A DNA stretch of 64,000 nucleotides from Granulicatella elegans (GTDB lineage: Bacteria > Bacillota > Bacilli > Lactobacillales > Aerococcaceae): contig NZ_CP085953.1 in the NCBI RefSeq assembly GCF_020735385.1, forward strand, positions 1,488,001-1,552,000, in the 5' to 3' direction. The translations under genes were made by a program, and so were the position numbers. This document shows, piece by piece, positions 56,038-64,000 of the stretch; within the stretch, counting starts at the first letter, position 1, and each line of letters opens with the position of its first letter. The notes beneath the pieces were generated by a model, which was given only the letters and a program-made list of their open reading frames with translations, ran no database searches and was not told the origin of the DNA.

Positions 56038-56788
56038 GCAACTCCTCCGCCTTTCCTTTATAGATTAAATCTAAGACTTCTTTCGTTACTTGGCTACTTG
56101 GTCCATCGTAAACAATTTCACCATCACGAATACCAATAATACGATCTGCATATTCTAACGCTAATTCTACATGATGGATATTTAGTAAAATAGAAATATT
56201 TAATTCTTGATTAATTTTTCTAAAGTCTTCCATTACACGTTTAGCTGTAATTGGGTCTAAAGCCGCAACTGGTTCATCCGCTAAAATAATTTCAGGATTT
56301 TGAGCTAATGTTCTTGCTAATGCCACACGTTGTTGTTGTCCCCCTGATAATTGGTCTGCACGGATAAAGGCTTTGTCAACAATCCCCACTTTATCTAAAG
56401 CTTCTAAAGCATGTAATTTTTCTTCTTTTGTATAAATTCCAAATAATGAACGAACAAATGGAATATCTGGAACAATCGAAGTTAATACGTTTTTAATAAC
56501 CGTTGTTCTTGTTACTAAATTGAATGATTGGAAAATCATTCCTACTTTATTTCTACGGAATTTACAAAGAGATTTTCCTTTTAATGAAGATACATTTGTA
56601 CCATCTACTGTTAATGTTCCTTCTGTAATTTCAATCATTCGGTTAATAGTACGGATTAAAGTCGATTTACCAGCACCTGATAAACCAATAATTGAAACAA
56701 ATTCTCCTTGTTCAATTTCTAAATTAATATTTTTTAACCCTTTGACTCCATTTGGATAGGTTTTTGAAACATTTTCAAATTTAATCAT
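56027..56788 (-). CDS. phnC: Phosphonate-type ABC transporter ATP-binding protein
   Basis: The 253-residue ATPase has Walker A 'IGLSGAGKSTLIRTIN' (about 33-48), the Q-loop region 'MIFQSFNLVTRTTV', the ABC signature 'LSGGQQQRVALARTLAQ' and Walker B 'EIILADEPVAALDP'. Closest by architecture to PhnC of phosphonate importers. A strong hairpin lies between it and phnD, so ATPase and permeases should be expressed below the binding protein. Confidence 0.93.
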   Translation of the reverse strand: MIKFENVSKTYPNGVKGLKNINLEIEQGEFVSIIGLSGAGKSTLIRTINRMIEITEGTLTVDGTNVSSLKGKSLCKFRRNKVGMIFQSFNLVTRTTVIKNVLTSIVPDIPFVRSLFGIYTKEEKLHALEALDKVGIVDKAFIRADQLSGGQQQRVALARTLAQNPEIILADEPVAALDPITAKRVMEDFRKINQELNISILLNIHHVELALEYADRIIGIRDGEIVYDGPSSQVTKEVLDLIYKGKAEELHEG

Positions 56789-56803
56789 AATATGTCCTCT
56801 TTC

Positions 56804-56842
56804 TCAAAAAAGGGTCAGGATTCGCTCCTAACCCTTTTTTGA
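56804..56842 (-). terminator. Intra-operon terminator between phnD and phnC
   Basis: On the minus strand AAAAAAGGGTTAGGA and TCCTGACCCTTTTTT form a nearly perfect hairpin with six T at the end. It probably ends most transcripts after phnD, giving excess binding protein over the transporter subunits. Confidence 0.85.
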
Positions 56843-56857
56843 TCATCATTTCTTTCC

Positions 56858-57913
56858 TTAGTTACCTGATTTTAATTTTTTAAGAACTTTTTGAGCTTCA
56901 CGTTCTTTATCGTAATCAGATGCATTAGCTTTCTTATATCCTGAATGAGAGTAAATTTTAATGACTTCTTTACCTTCATCTGTACCCGCTAATTTAATCA
57001 TCGCATTTGCGAAAGCTTCTTTAAACGCATCGTCTACAATTGGTGAAGATTTACTTACTGAAATTGTGTCATTATAAATATCTGGAGTTACACCAATAAC
57101 ATTTGTTTCTTTCCAAATTTCCTCTGAACGTCCATATTCACTTGTCCATTTTTTAGCATAGTCAGAACGTAAGTCAGCATATCCAACCATAATATCAATT
57201 TGTCCTGAAGCTAAACGAGCTGCAGATGAAGCATAAGAATCAGATTGAACAACATTTTGTAAATCTGAAATGTTTTTACCGAATTTATCTTGTAGCCATA
57301 ATGTAGGATAAATATATCCTGAAGAAGAAGAAGTTCCTAAAACTCCCCAGTTTGCTGAATTTAAATCATCCCATGAAAGATCTTGACCACTATTAACTTT
57401 TTCAGCAATAGCTTTCCCTTTTTCAGTTGGTCCAGCAATTACTAATCCTTTATATGAAGTAGCTTGATCTTTAGAACGTTTTGTTTCTTGACCATCATTC
57501 CATTCTTTTGGATTCGTTGATTTTTTTTCTAAATCAGAACGAGTTGCTGTTAATAATACATCTACCTCTTTGTCAAATAATACATAAGTACCACCAGGAA
57601 TGAAACCAACATCTGCTGTACCTGATGCTAAAGCTTCCCCTACTGCATCAAAGCTTGTACCAACATTGATTTCAACATTATTAACTGTATAACCTTCATC
57701 TGCCAATTGTTTCTTTAATAATTCTTTCAATGGTTCAGTAGCTGTTACAATCGCTTCTGGATCACGAGAAGGTACAAATGCAACCTTTAATGTATCAATT
57801 GTTTTAGATCCATTACCTTTAGAACCTGAATCACTAGATTGACTTGAACAAGCGGCAAGTAATGCTGCTGCTGATACTCCAAGTACTAATTTTGACCAAC
57901 AAGACTTCTTCAT
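56858..57913 (-). CDS. phnD: Phosphonate-type ABC transporter substrate-binding lipoprotein
   Basis: The 351-residue protein has a lipoprotein signal peptide with lipobox 'ALLAAC' (Cys at about residue 22) and a PhnD-family domain with 'VAFVPSRDPEAIV', 'EALASGTADVGFIPGGTYV' and 'GTSSSSGYIYPTLW'. Ligand could be a phosphonate, phosphite or phosphate ester; the sequence alone does not decide. No phosphonate-degrading gene lies nearby. A promoter with an operator-like motif precedes it. Confidence 0.9.
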   Translation of the reverse strand: MKKSCWSKLVLGVSAAALLAACSSQSSDSGSKGNGSKTIDTLKVAFVPSRDPEAIVTATEPLKELLKKQLADEGYTVNNVEINVGTSFDAVGEALASGTADVGFIPGGTYVLFDKEVDVLLTATRSDLEKKSTNPKEWNDGQETKRSKDQATSYKGLVIAGPTEKGKAIAEKVNSGQDLSWDDLNSANWGVLGTSSSSGYIYPTLWLQDKFGKNISDLQNVVQSDSYASSAARLASGQIDIMVGYADLRSDYAKKWTSEYGRSEEIWKETNVIGVTPDIYNDTISVSKSSPIVDDAFKEAFANAMIKLAGTDEGKEVIKIYSHSGYKKANASDYDKEREAQKVLKKLKSGN

Positions 57914-57971
57914 AAAAGATATCCCCCTAAGATATGTTTTCTAAGAGATTGAACTCTCAACCTCAAGTACA

Positions 57972-58000
57972 ATCATACAAAATACGAACGATAATTACAA
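57972..58000 (-). promoter_or_regulatory. Promoter of phnD with internal TACGAAC motif
   Basis: On the minus strand: TTGTAA (58000-57995), 17 bases and TATGAT (57977-57972). The spacer contains TCGTTCGTATTTTG, one copy of a motif repeated upstream, so a bound repressor would sit between -35 and -10. Confidence 0.8.
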
Positions 58001-58197
58001 GTGATTTCTATCTAAAAATACATTTTTAGACGAGTTTTCTTTTAAAAAAATCTACTTTCAAATGTTGTAAACGTGTAAAATACGAACATTATACTTACGA
58101 AAACATTGGTAATGAATAATTAGTAAATTACGAAACAATTAATTCATTAAAAATAAGCGAATATTCTTTTTCGTAACGTTCGATTATTTTCGTTATA
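57979..58197. promoter_or_regulatory. Cluster of TACGAA-type motifs upstream of phnD
   Basis: AAAATACGAAC occurs at 57979-57989 and again at 58077-58087, 98 bases apart. Related sites are TTACGAAAACA (58095 on), TTACGAAACAA (58128 on), and in reverse TTTTCGTAACGTTCGA (about 58168-58183) and TTTTCGTTA (about 58187-58195). No gene lies in 57914-58266. The density suggests cooperative binding of one regulator that I cannot name; known PhoP (TTAACA-type) boxes are different. Confidence 0.55.
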
Positions 58198-58266
58198 CTA
58201 TAAAAGTGTTTTACTCTTTAACTTTGGTAATAAATACGTTAACACAAATAGGATTCAGAATACATA

Positions 58267-58413
58267 GAAAATACACCATAGTAGCAAAAGCAATAAAAGT
58301 AGCCGTTGCTACTTTTATTGCAGGGGAACTTCGAGACCTAGGCTCGAAGTTTAGCCATGAGACTTGCAAAGCAAGGCTGCTGGCGACCTTGCTACTATAT
58401 CAACGGTATTTTC
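58267..58413 (-). repeat. Structured intergenic repeat, copy 8 (long form)
   Basis: Read on the minus strand: outer arm GAAAATACCGTTGATATAGTAGCAA, core GGTCGCCAGCAGC, CTTGC-TTT-GCAAG, TCTCATGGC, second hairpin AACTTCGAG/CTCGAAGTT, third hairpin CAATAAAAGTAGC/GCTACTTTTATTG, then the closing arm TTTGCTACTATGGTGTATTTTC. The second hairpin differs from copies 5 and 7 by a T-A to C-G exchange on both sides of the stem. The copy lies downstream of ulaE in the sense orientation, past its terminator. Confidence 0.9.
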
Positions 58414-58435
58414 AATGTATACAGAATCCATACGT

Positions 58436-58468
58436 AAAAAAACATCCCTAGATCACTCTAAGGATGTT
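58436..58468 (-). terminator. Terminator of the ula operon
   Basis: On the minus strand AACATCCTTAG pairs with CTAGGGATGTT (with one mismatch), followed by seven T (58442-58436). It begins 16 bases after the ulaE stop. Confidence 0.85.
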
Positions 58469-58483
58469 ACATTAAATTCTTAA

Positions 58484-59320
58484 TTATTTTTCTGGAAAAT
58501 ATGAACGTAAGAATTTGTTAGCGAAATGAATATCCTCTAACCAGTTTTCTTGTCCAACATACCAAAATTCACCAGTGAAACGACGAACACCAATTGATAA
58601 GAAAGTGTCCACCATTTTTTTGAAATCAATTTGTCCTGTTCCAAAAGGAATTTCACGATAATGTCCAGGAATTGTTTCTTTTAAGTGAGCAGCCACAATA
58701 TGACCTTTTCCTAATTCAATATCTTCATAAACATTTTTCGCACCAGGTTCTAAAGAAGCATTCTTTAAGTTTCCTGAATCCGGATAAACTTGTAAATAAG
58801 GTGAATCTACTAAGTTAACAAAACGCATTGATTTTTCCACTGTATTCATAAATGGAGTTTCCATTGTTTCAAATCCTAAAACGATTCCTTTTTGAGCTGC
58901 CAATAAAGTAGCTTTCTTTAAGTTATCGATAAAGAATTCTAATGTATCTGCATCGCCTTCTTCATAGTATACATCATAACCAGCTAATTGAATGACACGG
59001 ATTCCTAAGTCATCCGCTAATTCAATCGCTTTTTCCATGATTTCCATACTACGTTCACGTACAGATGCGTCATGTGATCCAAATGGATATTTACGATGTC
59101 CACTTAAACACATAGAACGAATTGAAACGCCAGTTTCGTACATTGTTTTAACAAGTTCAAGACGTTCTTCTTTCGTCCACTCTAAACGAGCTAATTTTTC
59201 ATCAGTTTCATCCACACTCATTTCTAAGAAGTCGAATCCAGTCGCTTTAACCGTTTCTAACTTTTCTTTAAATGATAATGTGTTTGGCATTGATTTTTCA
59301 TATAGTCCTAATTCGTACAT
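58484..59320 (-). CDS. ulaE: L-ribulose-5-phosphate 3-epimerase (UlaE type)
   Basis: Sugar-phosphate epimerase of the xylose-isomerase-like TIM-barrel family that converts L-xylulose 5-phosphate to L-ribulose 5-phosphate in L-ascorbate breakdown. The 278-residue product has 'LGLYEKSMPN', 'EMSVDETDEKLARL', metal ligands in 'GFETMETPFMNTV', 'YPDSGNLKNA' and 'AAHLKETIPGHYR', and 'TGEFWYVGQENW'. It is the last gene of the operon, nine bases after ulaF, followed by a terminator. Confidence 0.92.
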   Translation of the reverse strand: MYELGLYEKSMPNTLSFKEKLETVKATGFDFLEMSVDETDEKLARLEWTKEERLELVKTMYETGVSIRSMCLSGHRKYPFGSHDASVRERSMEIMEKAIELADDLGIRVIQLAGYDVYYEEGDADTLEFFIDNLKKATLLAAQKGIVLGFETMETPFMNTVEKSMRFVNLVDSPYLQVYPDSGNLKNASLEPGAKNVYEDIELGKGHIVAAHLKETIPGHYREIPFGTGQIDFKKMVDTFLSIGVRRFTGEFWYVGQENWLEDIHFANKFLRSYFPEK

Positions 59321-59329
59321 GCTTAACTC

Positions 59330-60022
59330 CTACCCTTGTCCATAGTATGCATTTGCACCATGTTTACGTAAATAGTGCTTGTCTAAAATTGTTTGAGACA
59401 TTGGTTGTAAGTTTGGATTTAAAACTAAGTTATGCCAAGCCATATTAGCGACTTGTTCTAAAACAGTAATATTGTGAACAGCATCAAAAGCATCTTTACC
59501 CCATGCAAATGGTCCGTGGTTAAATACTAATACACCAGGAATTGCATTAGGATCTTTATCTTTAAATGTTTCTACAATCACTTTCCCTGTTTCTAACTCA
59601 TAAGCTCCTTTAATTTCTGCATCAGTCATAGCACGAGTACATGGGATTGTTCCATAGAAGTAGTCCCCTTGAGTTGTCCCGAATGCAGGAATTTCTTGGC
59701 CGTTTTGAGCCATTGTAGTTGCCCAAGTTGAGTGAGTATGAACTACCCCTTTAACATCTGGGAAATTACGGTAAATTTCTAAGTGTGTATCTAAGTCAGA
59801 AGATGGTTTTAAAGCTCCTTCGATTTTATTTCCGTCGATATCAACAATAACAATATCTTCTGCTTTCATTACATCATATTCTACCCCTGAAGGTTTAATA
59901 GCGATAACGCCAGCTTCACGGTCGTATTCTGAAACATTTCCCCAAGTGAATAATACTAAATTATGCTTTGGTAATAATAAGTTTGCTTCAAGAACACGTT
60001 GTTTTAACGCTTCATATGCCAT
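59330..60022 (-). CDS. ulaF: L-ribulose-5-phosphate 4-epimerase (UlaF/AraD type)
   Basis: Class II aldolase-fold zinc enzyme that converts L-ribulose 5-phosphate to D-xylulose 5-phosphate, the exit to the pentose phosphate or phosphoketolase route. The 230-residue product has '[10 protein letters not shown]', 'IKPSGVEYD', the zinc ligands in '[16 protein letters not shown]' and '[15 protein letters not shown]' and the catalytic region '[13 protein letters not shown]'. AraD is a close paralogue; operon context points to UlaF. Confidence 0.92.
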   Translation of the reverse strand: MAYEALKQRVLEANLLLPKHNLVLFTWGNVSEYDREAGVIAIKPSGVEYDVMKAEDIVIVDIDGNKIEGALKPSSDLDTHLEIYRNFPDVKGVVHTHSTWATTMAQNGQEIPAFGTTQGDYFYGTIPCTRAMTDAEIKGAYELETGKVIVETFKDKDPNAIPGVLVFNHGPFAWGKDAFDAVHNITVLEQVANMAWHNLVLNPNLQPMSQTILDKHYLRKHGANAYYGQG

Positions 60023-60044
60023 GATAAAAAAGACTCCTTTTGAA

Positions 60045-60329
60045 TTAAAGCTCTAAAGCTGCTGAAATTTTTTCAGTCATTTCTTTTTCTGATAATAAGT
60101 TTTGTAACCCAACAATTTTAGTGTTTGGTAAATCTAATCCGTCGAAGATTTCTAATAATGCTTGAGAAACAACTACCATGTCAAAGTTTTTAGCTGATGA
60201 TTTTGCTTCTGCAACTGCACAGTGATGAATTTCCAATGGAATATTTAATTTACGGAATACATTTGTTAATTTCATTTTGATAATTTGGCTTGATCCCATT
60301 CCACTTCCACATGCTGCTAATACTTTCAT
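60045..60329 (-). CDS. ulaB: PTS ascorbate-specific EIIB component
   Basis: The 94-residue cytoplasmic phosphocarrier has the P-loop '[17 protein letters not shown]' with the phosphorylated Cys at residue 7. It receives phosphate from UlaC (EIIA) and passes it to ascorbate transported by UlaA. It follows ulaA at about 90 bases, with a stable hairpin in between, and precedes ulaF by 22 bases. Confidence 0.93.
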   Translation of the reverse strand: MKVLAACGSGMGSSQIIKMKLTNVFRKLNIPLEIHHCAVAEAKSSAKNFDMVVVSQALLEIFDGLDLPNTKIVGLQNLLSEKEMTEKISAALEL

Positions 60330-60353
60330 TGATATCTCTCCTTTAGAATTTGA

Positions 60354-60380
60354 TAACGGGTAAGTCTGTCTTACCCGTTA
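60354..60380 (-). repeat. Intercistronic hairpin between ulaA and ulaB
   Basis: TAACGGGTAAG (60354-60364) and CTTACCCGTTA (60370-60380) form a perfect 11-bp stem with a five-base loop. No T-run follows on the minus strand. It may protect mRNA ends and set the ratio of EIIC to EIIB. Confidence 0.7.
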
Positions 60381-60416
60381 CCTATTTTATAATAAAATTT
60401 TACTGTTTAAAACTAA

Positions 60417-61913
60417 TTAAGCTTGATTTTTTTCTAAATATGTTTCGTAATCTTCAGCGATTAAGAAATAATTTTCTTTATTACGGCTGAATTGTAATTG
60501 AGGAATTGCTAAAAGAATAATTAATACAATACCTAAACCAACATATTGGAAGTGTTGCATTAAGAATCCAAATCCAACCCAAATTGTATCCCAGTCGAAG
60601 TTACCATGCCATCCACCGTATGCTGCTAATCCAAATGCTCCAGCTGCGATTGCTCCACCTAAAACTTGGATAACACCTGATAAGAATGTCATAATTGAAG
60701 CAGCACGTAAACCACCTTTGTGGTTAGCATACACTGCTAAAGTAGCGTTGTCGAAGAATACAGGAACGAAACCAGTGATGATTAATACTGGTGATTTGAA
60801 CACGATTAATCCTAAGATTGCGATTACTTGTCCTAAAACCCCGAATAAGAAACCAATTGTTACTGCGTTTGGAGAACCAAATCCGTATACAGCAGCACAG
60901 TCAACGGCTGGCATAGAACCTGGTAATAATTTGTTAGAGATACCTTGGAACGCTTCTGATAACTCAGCAACGAATAAACGAACCCCTAATTGTAAAATTT
61001 GTACATAAACTGTAAATGTTAAAGCAATTTGTAAAATGTAGAAGAAGAAGTTGTCGCCTTCTTTTAATGTAGCCATTTTGAATTTAGAAGCCATAACTAC
61101 GATTTCTTTACCGTTTACGCCTACTAAGTAATCTTTACCTAATACTAATAAGATAGCTCCGAAGAATACTACCATTAAGATAGAAGTTGCTACGATTGAT
61201 TCTTTAAAGATTGATAAGAATCCTGGTAATTCTAAATCTTCAATTTTCTTGTCGTTTTTACCAGAGAATTTGTGTGCGAATTTATCTACTAACCAAACCC
61301 CGAACATTTGTTGGTGACCAATTGCAAATCCGCCACCTTCTGTTAATTCTTGAGTTGCCTCTACAGTTAAGTTAGCTGCTACTGCCCAATAAACCCCTAA
61401 TACGATACCTAATAAAACAACAAATTGTAATTGTTGAACATTGTCACCTAAAGCTAATGCCATTAACCAAGTCGCTGTAGCTGATTGTTGTACCATGATG
61501 TGACCAGTGATGAAAACAGTACGTACTTTAGTGATTTTACGGAAAATTACAAGTGCTAAGTTAGTTAAGAATGCTACTAAAAGTACTTGTACTGTTAAAC
61601 CAGTTGCATGACCAGCTTGTTTTAAAGCTGCTTCTGCTGCTGCTTGACCAAAATAAGGATCGATAACTGCTGCTTGTAAACCGAAACGGTCACCTAAAGC
61701 TGCTAATACTGGACGGAAGTTTGAAACTAATCCACCAGCGGCTACGTTTAAGATCATATAACCAACAACTGCTTTAACAAAACCAGCTAATGCGTCATAC
61801 CATTTACGACCTAATAATAAGTAACCTACTAAAACGATTAAACCTACAAAGTATTGTGGTTTTGTAAAAATGTTCGTATAGAAAAATTGCCAAAAGCCAA
61901 ATAAGAATTCCAT
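60417..61913 (-). CDS. ulaA: PTS ascorbate-specific EIIC component (membrane transporter)
   Basis: Ascorbate-family EIIC permease with about eleven hydrophobic segments. The 498-residue product contains 'KAVVGYMILNVAAGG', 'GHIMVQQSATATWLMALALG', 'GGFAIGHQQMFGVWLVDK' and 'GSMPAVDCAAVYGFGSPNAV', all characteristic of UlaA/SgaT. ATG 61913 gives the start 'MEFLFGFWQFF', similar to E. coli UlaA; a GTG at 61922 is in frame and overlaps the ulaC stop. A C-terminal extension of about 30 residues past the last helix is hydrophilic. Confidence 0.93.
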   Translation of the reverse strand: MEFLFGFWQFFYTNIFTKPQYFVGLIVLVGYLLLGRKWYDALAGFVKAVVGYMILNVAAGGLVSNFRPVLAALGDRFGLQAAVIDPYFGQAAAEAALKQAGHATGLTVQVLLVAFLTNLALVIFRKITKVRTVFITGHIMVQQSATATWLMALALGDNVQQLQFVVLLGIVLGVYWAVAANLTVEATQELTEGGGFAIGHQQMFGVWLVDKFAHKFSGKNDKKIEDLELPGFLSIFKESIVATSILMVVFFGAILLVLGKDYLVGVNGKEIVVMASKFKMATLKEGDNFFFYILQIALTFTVYVQILQLGVRLFVAELSEAFQGISNKLLPGSMPAVDCAAVYGFGSPNAVTIGFLFGVLGQVIAILGLIVFKSPVLIITGFVPVFFDNATLAVYANHKGGLRAASIMTFLSGVIQVLGGAIAAGAFGLAAYGGWHGNFDWDTIWVGFGFLMQHFQYVGLGIVLIILLAIPQLQFSRNKENYFLIAEDYETYLEKNQA

Positions 61914-61914
61914 A

Positions 61915-62364
61915 TTATTCACCTATTCCTTGTAAAATATTTTCTAAATCCTCTTTTGAACGTGCATTAACAAAAGCATTGATGATATTTTCATCTTCTA
62001 CTAATGTTACAAGTTCTGATAAATTGCCCAAATGTTTTTCATTGTCAGTTGAAGCTAAAACAAAGAATAAACGAGGCTTATAATCAGAACCAGGTCCGAA
62101 GTCAACTGCCTCTTCAACATTCATGAAGGCAACCGCTGTTTCGTTAACACCTTTTCCTTCTTGTGCATGTGGAATGCAAATTTCTGGTGCGATTACAATG
62201 TATGGACCAAATTCGTGAACATTATTAATAATGTAACCTGGATAGTCTGCTGTAATAATATTTTGGTCTAACAATGGTTGACACGCTGTGCGAATCGCAT
62301 CTTCCCAAGAAGAAAAACCTTTTTGGAAACTAAAACGATTGTTTTCAATAATTTCTTTTAACAC
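61915..62364 (-). CDS. ulaC: PTS ascorbate-specific EIIA component
   Basis: The 149-residue protein is a mannitol/fructose-like EIIA domain. The phospho-His lies in 'EICIPHAQEGKGVNETAVAF' (residue about 66). It takes phosphate from HPr and gives it to UlaB. The start is ATG 62364 after AAAGGAG. A stable hairpin precedes the gene, and the ulaA start follows directly. Confidence 0.92.
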   Translation of the reverse strand: MLKEIIENNRFSFQKGFSSWEDAIRTACQPLLDQNIITADYPGYIINNVHEFGPYIVIAPEICIPHAQEGKGVNETAVAFMNVEEAVDFGPGSDYKPRLFFVLASTDNEKHLGNLSELVTLVEDENIINAFVNARSKEDLENILQGIGE

Positions 62365-62423
62365 TGATAAAACTCCTTTTGACGATTTTAGTTAAGAAAT
62401 CGTATACATCCATATTTTAAGAT

Positions 62424-62449
62424 TTGACCGTTACCGTAGTAACGGTCAA
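62424..62449 (-). repeat. Intercistronic hairpin between ulaG and ulaC
   Basis: TTGACCGTTAC (62424-62434) and GTAACGGTCAA (62439-62449) pair perfectly around CGTA. No T-run follows on the minus strand. It separates the lactonase gene from the PTS genes and may stabilise or process the mRNA. Confidence 0.7.
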
Positions 62450-62462
62450 TCAGATATTTTTA

Positions 62463-63524
62463 TTATAAGAATGATGGGAATGGTACGTCGTTTTCTATTG
62501 AGAATACGTCGTCAAATCCACGGTAGAAGTTAAATTCTAATTTATCTTTATCTGTTGGGTAAGTGTATTTACCACCTACTTGCCAAATGAATGGTTTGAA
62601 TTTATATTCTAAGCGATCTTTTTTGAATTTCCAGATTTCTGTAATTTCTTTAGGATCTGCTTGGAAGTTAGCCCAGATATCATAGTGAACTGGAATAACA
62701 ACTTTAGCGTTTAATGATTCAGCCATACGTAACATATCAACTGAAGTCACTTTATCTGTGATACCACGAGGGTTTTCACCGTATGCACCTAAGCACACAT
62801 CGATCTCATGTTCATTACCATGTTTAGCAAACATGTTTGAGTAGTGAGAGTCACCAGCGTGGTATAAGTTACCACCACTTGTTTTGAATAAGTAGTTCAC
62901 TGCGATTTCGTTCATATCTTGAGGCATTTTACCTTTTAATACTTCGCCATCTTTAGCAGTTACTAAAGCTGTACGGTCAAATGCTTCTAAAGCAACGATT
63001 TCGATATCTTTAATTTTAACTGAGTCTCCTGGGTGTACAACGATTGTACGTTCAGCTGGAACTCCCCAACCTAACCAAGTGTTTACTACTTCTTGTGGTC
63101 CAACGAATTTAGCTTCTGGACAGTTGTTCGCAACTGCTGCTGCTGTATTGATATCTAAGTGATCTGAGTGAATGTGCGTTACTACTAAAGCGTCTACGTT
63201 TTTCACTTCAAATGGATCGATAACAAATGGTTGTGTACGTAAGTTTGGTTGTAAGTTTTGGCAACCACTCATACGTTGCATTTGGTGTCCAATTTTCATT
63301 TTTCCATTTCCGTGGCTACGTTTACCAGTTCCACACCATAAGTCACATAGGATGTTAGTGTTTTTTTCTGATTTTAACCAGATACCTGTACATCCTAACC
63401 ACCACATAGCGAATGTTCCTGGTTTAACTTCCTCACGTTCAATTTCTTCGTTTAACCATGTACCCCATTCTGGGAATGTTGATAGAATCCATGATTCTTT
63501 TGTTACATCTTTAATGTTTGCCAT
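62463..63524 (-). CDS. ulaG: L-ascorbate-6-phosphate lactonase
   Basis: Metallo-beta-lactamase-fold enzyme, Mn2+ dependent, that hydrolyses L-ascorbate 6-phosphate to 3-keto-L-gulonate 6-phosphate in the cytoplasm. The 353-residue product has the metal motif '[19 protein letters not shown]', '[12 protein letters not shown]' and '[12 protein letters not shown]'. The N-terminal '[20 protein letters not shown]' matches UlaG. It lies 24 bases after ulaD. Confidence 0.95.
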   Translation of the reverse strand: MANIKDVTKESWILSTFPEWGTWLNEEIEREEVKPGTFAMWWLGCTGIWLKSEKNTNILCDLWCGTGKRSHGNGKMKIGHQMQRMSGCQNLQPNLRTQPFVIDPFEVKNVDALVVTHIHSDHLDINTAAAVANNCPEAKFVGPQEVVNTWLGWGVPAERTIVVHPGDSVKIKDIEIVALEAFDRTALVTAKDGEVLKGKMPQDMNEIAVNYLFKTSGGNLYHAGDSHYSNMFAKHGNEHEIDVCLGAYGENPRGITDKVTSVDMLRMAESLNAKVVIPVHYDIWANFQADPKEITEIWKFKKDRLEYKFKPFIWQVGGKYTYPTDKDKLEFNFYRGFDDVFSIENDVPFPSFL

Positions 63525-63548
63525 TATTCTTTCTTTCCTTCCTTGAGA

Positions 63549-64000
63549 TTAGCCCCAAATTCTTCTAATTTCTTCTTTAAATTCACGAGCTGATTGTGCA
63601 GGATTTTCTGTAGCGTAAATTCCACGTCCAGCAATGAATGTATAAATATCGATACCTTCGAACACTTTCAATGTATCTTTTGTTAATCCACCAGTTGCAG
63701 AAACTTTGAATCCCATCTCAATTAAACGTTTGATTTTGTTCAAGTCACTTTCTGTCCAACTTGCTCCAGCAAATAGAGCATCACGACTTTGGTGATAGAT
63801 TACTTGGTCGATACCAGCTTCACGCCATTGCTCTGCTTGTTCAAATGTCCAGTCACCATATAATTCTACTTGTAAAGTGCCAATTTCTTTTTGAGCAGCT
63901 TTCATTGTAGGAATGGTTGCACAGCAAATGATAGTCATCCAGTCGGCACCAGCATCTTTACAGTTTTTAGCAACTGTTGATCCAGCATCGGCACATTTTG
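63549..64000 (-). CDS. ulaD: 3-keto-L-gulonate-6-phosphate decarboxylase (partial)
   Basis: Orotidine-monophosphate-decarboxylase-fold enzyme that converts 3-keto-L-gulonate 6-phosphate to L-xylulose 5-phosphate. The frame runs to the window edge, so the N-terminus with the 'D-x-K-x-x-D' active-site strand is outside. Visible are 'KCADAGSTVAKNCKDAGADW', 'LQVELYGDWTFEQAEQW', 'YHQSRDALFAG' and the phosphate-binding 'ATGGLTKDTLKVF' and 'FIAGRGIYAT'. An internal ATG at 63938 is not the start. Confidence 0.93.
   Translation of the reverse strand, partial: KCADAGSTVAKNCKDAGADWMTIICCATIPTMKAAQKEIGTLQVELYGDWTFEQAEQWREAGIDQVIYHQSRDALFAGASWTESDLNKIKRLIEMGFKVSATGGLTKDTLKVFEGIDIYTFIAGRGIYATENPAQSAREFKEEIRRIWG

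Overview
The window is AT-rich, with short intergenic gaps, strong AGGAGG-type ribosome binding sites, SigA-type TTGACA/TATAAT promoters, a T-box, CodY and a RexBA-like AddBA pair. This is the chromosome of a low-GC Gram-positive bacterium. The gene set (ParE/ParC, CodY with HslVU and XerC, mannose-family PTS with a DUF956 protein, L-ascorbate PTS, an ISL3-family IS) fits Lactobacillales, perhaps Carnobacteriaceae such as Granulicatella. Genus is inference from gene content only.

Layout. 1-0.67 kb: end of an unknown gene and a frameshifted GNAT acetyltransferase. 1.1-4.5 kb: T-box-controlled hisS-aspS. 4.6-8.4 kb: DeoR-family regulator, trmK, NIF3-like protein, pepT. 8.7-15.7 kb: rqcH, hemW, ypmS, deoD, ctpA and two tandem signal peptidases. 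16-19.2 kb: mannose-type PTS and its DUF956 accessory gene. 19.3-25.1 kb: mgtC-like gene, rbgA, rnhB, dprA, topA. 25.3-29 kb: xerC-hslV-hslU-codY. 29.1-30 kb: decayed ISL3-family IS. 30-35.3 kb: plsY and parE-parC. 35.6-37.5 kb: secreted DUF4015-type protein and a YkyA-like lipoprotein. 37.7-42.9 kb: lspA-rluD-pyrR, then rpsB, tsf, pyrH, frr. 43-44.4 kb: intact ISL3-family IS. 44.5-53.2 kb: secreted or anchored nuclease, a tiny membrane protein, nrdH, addB-addA. 53.8-58 kb: DUF624 gene and a PhnDCEE-type ABC transporter. 58.5-64 kb: L-ascorbate utilisation operon on the minus strand (ulaD-G-C-A-B-F-E in transcription order), cut by the window end.

How the genes work together. The ula operon imports L-ascorbate as the 6-phosphate (UlaABC), opens the lactone (UlaG), decarboxylates (UlaD) and epimerises (UlaE, UlaF) to D-xylulose 5-phosphate. 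HisS/AspS, RpsB/Tsf/Frr, RbgA, TrmK, RluD and RqcH serve translation and ribosome quality control. TopA, ParEC, RnhB, DprA, XerC and AddAB serve DNA maintenance. CtpA, LepB, LspA and the lipoprotein serve the envelope.

The most unusual content is a family of eight structured repeats (about 73-147 bp) between genes. Each has a variable outer stem, a conserved core (CCAGCAGC, hairpin, TCTCATGGC) and, in the long forms, two further hairpins. Paired positions differ in compensating ways between copies. All lie downstream of a gene end in the sense orientation of that gene. I do not recognise this family. A second notable point is that the intact ISL3-family IS sits inside the terminator hairpin of frr, and the decayed copy begins 2 bp from the base of one structured repeat.
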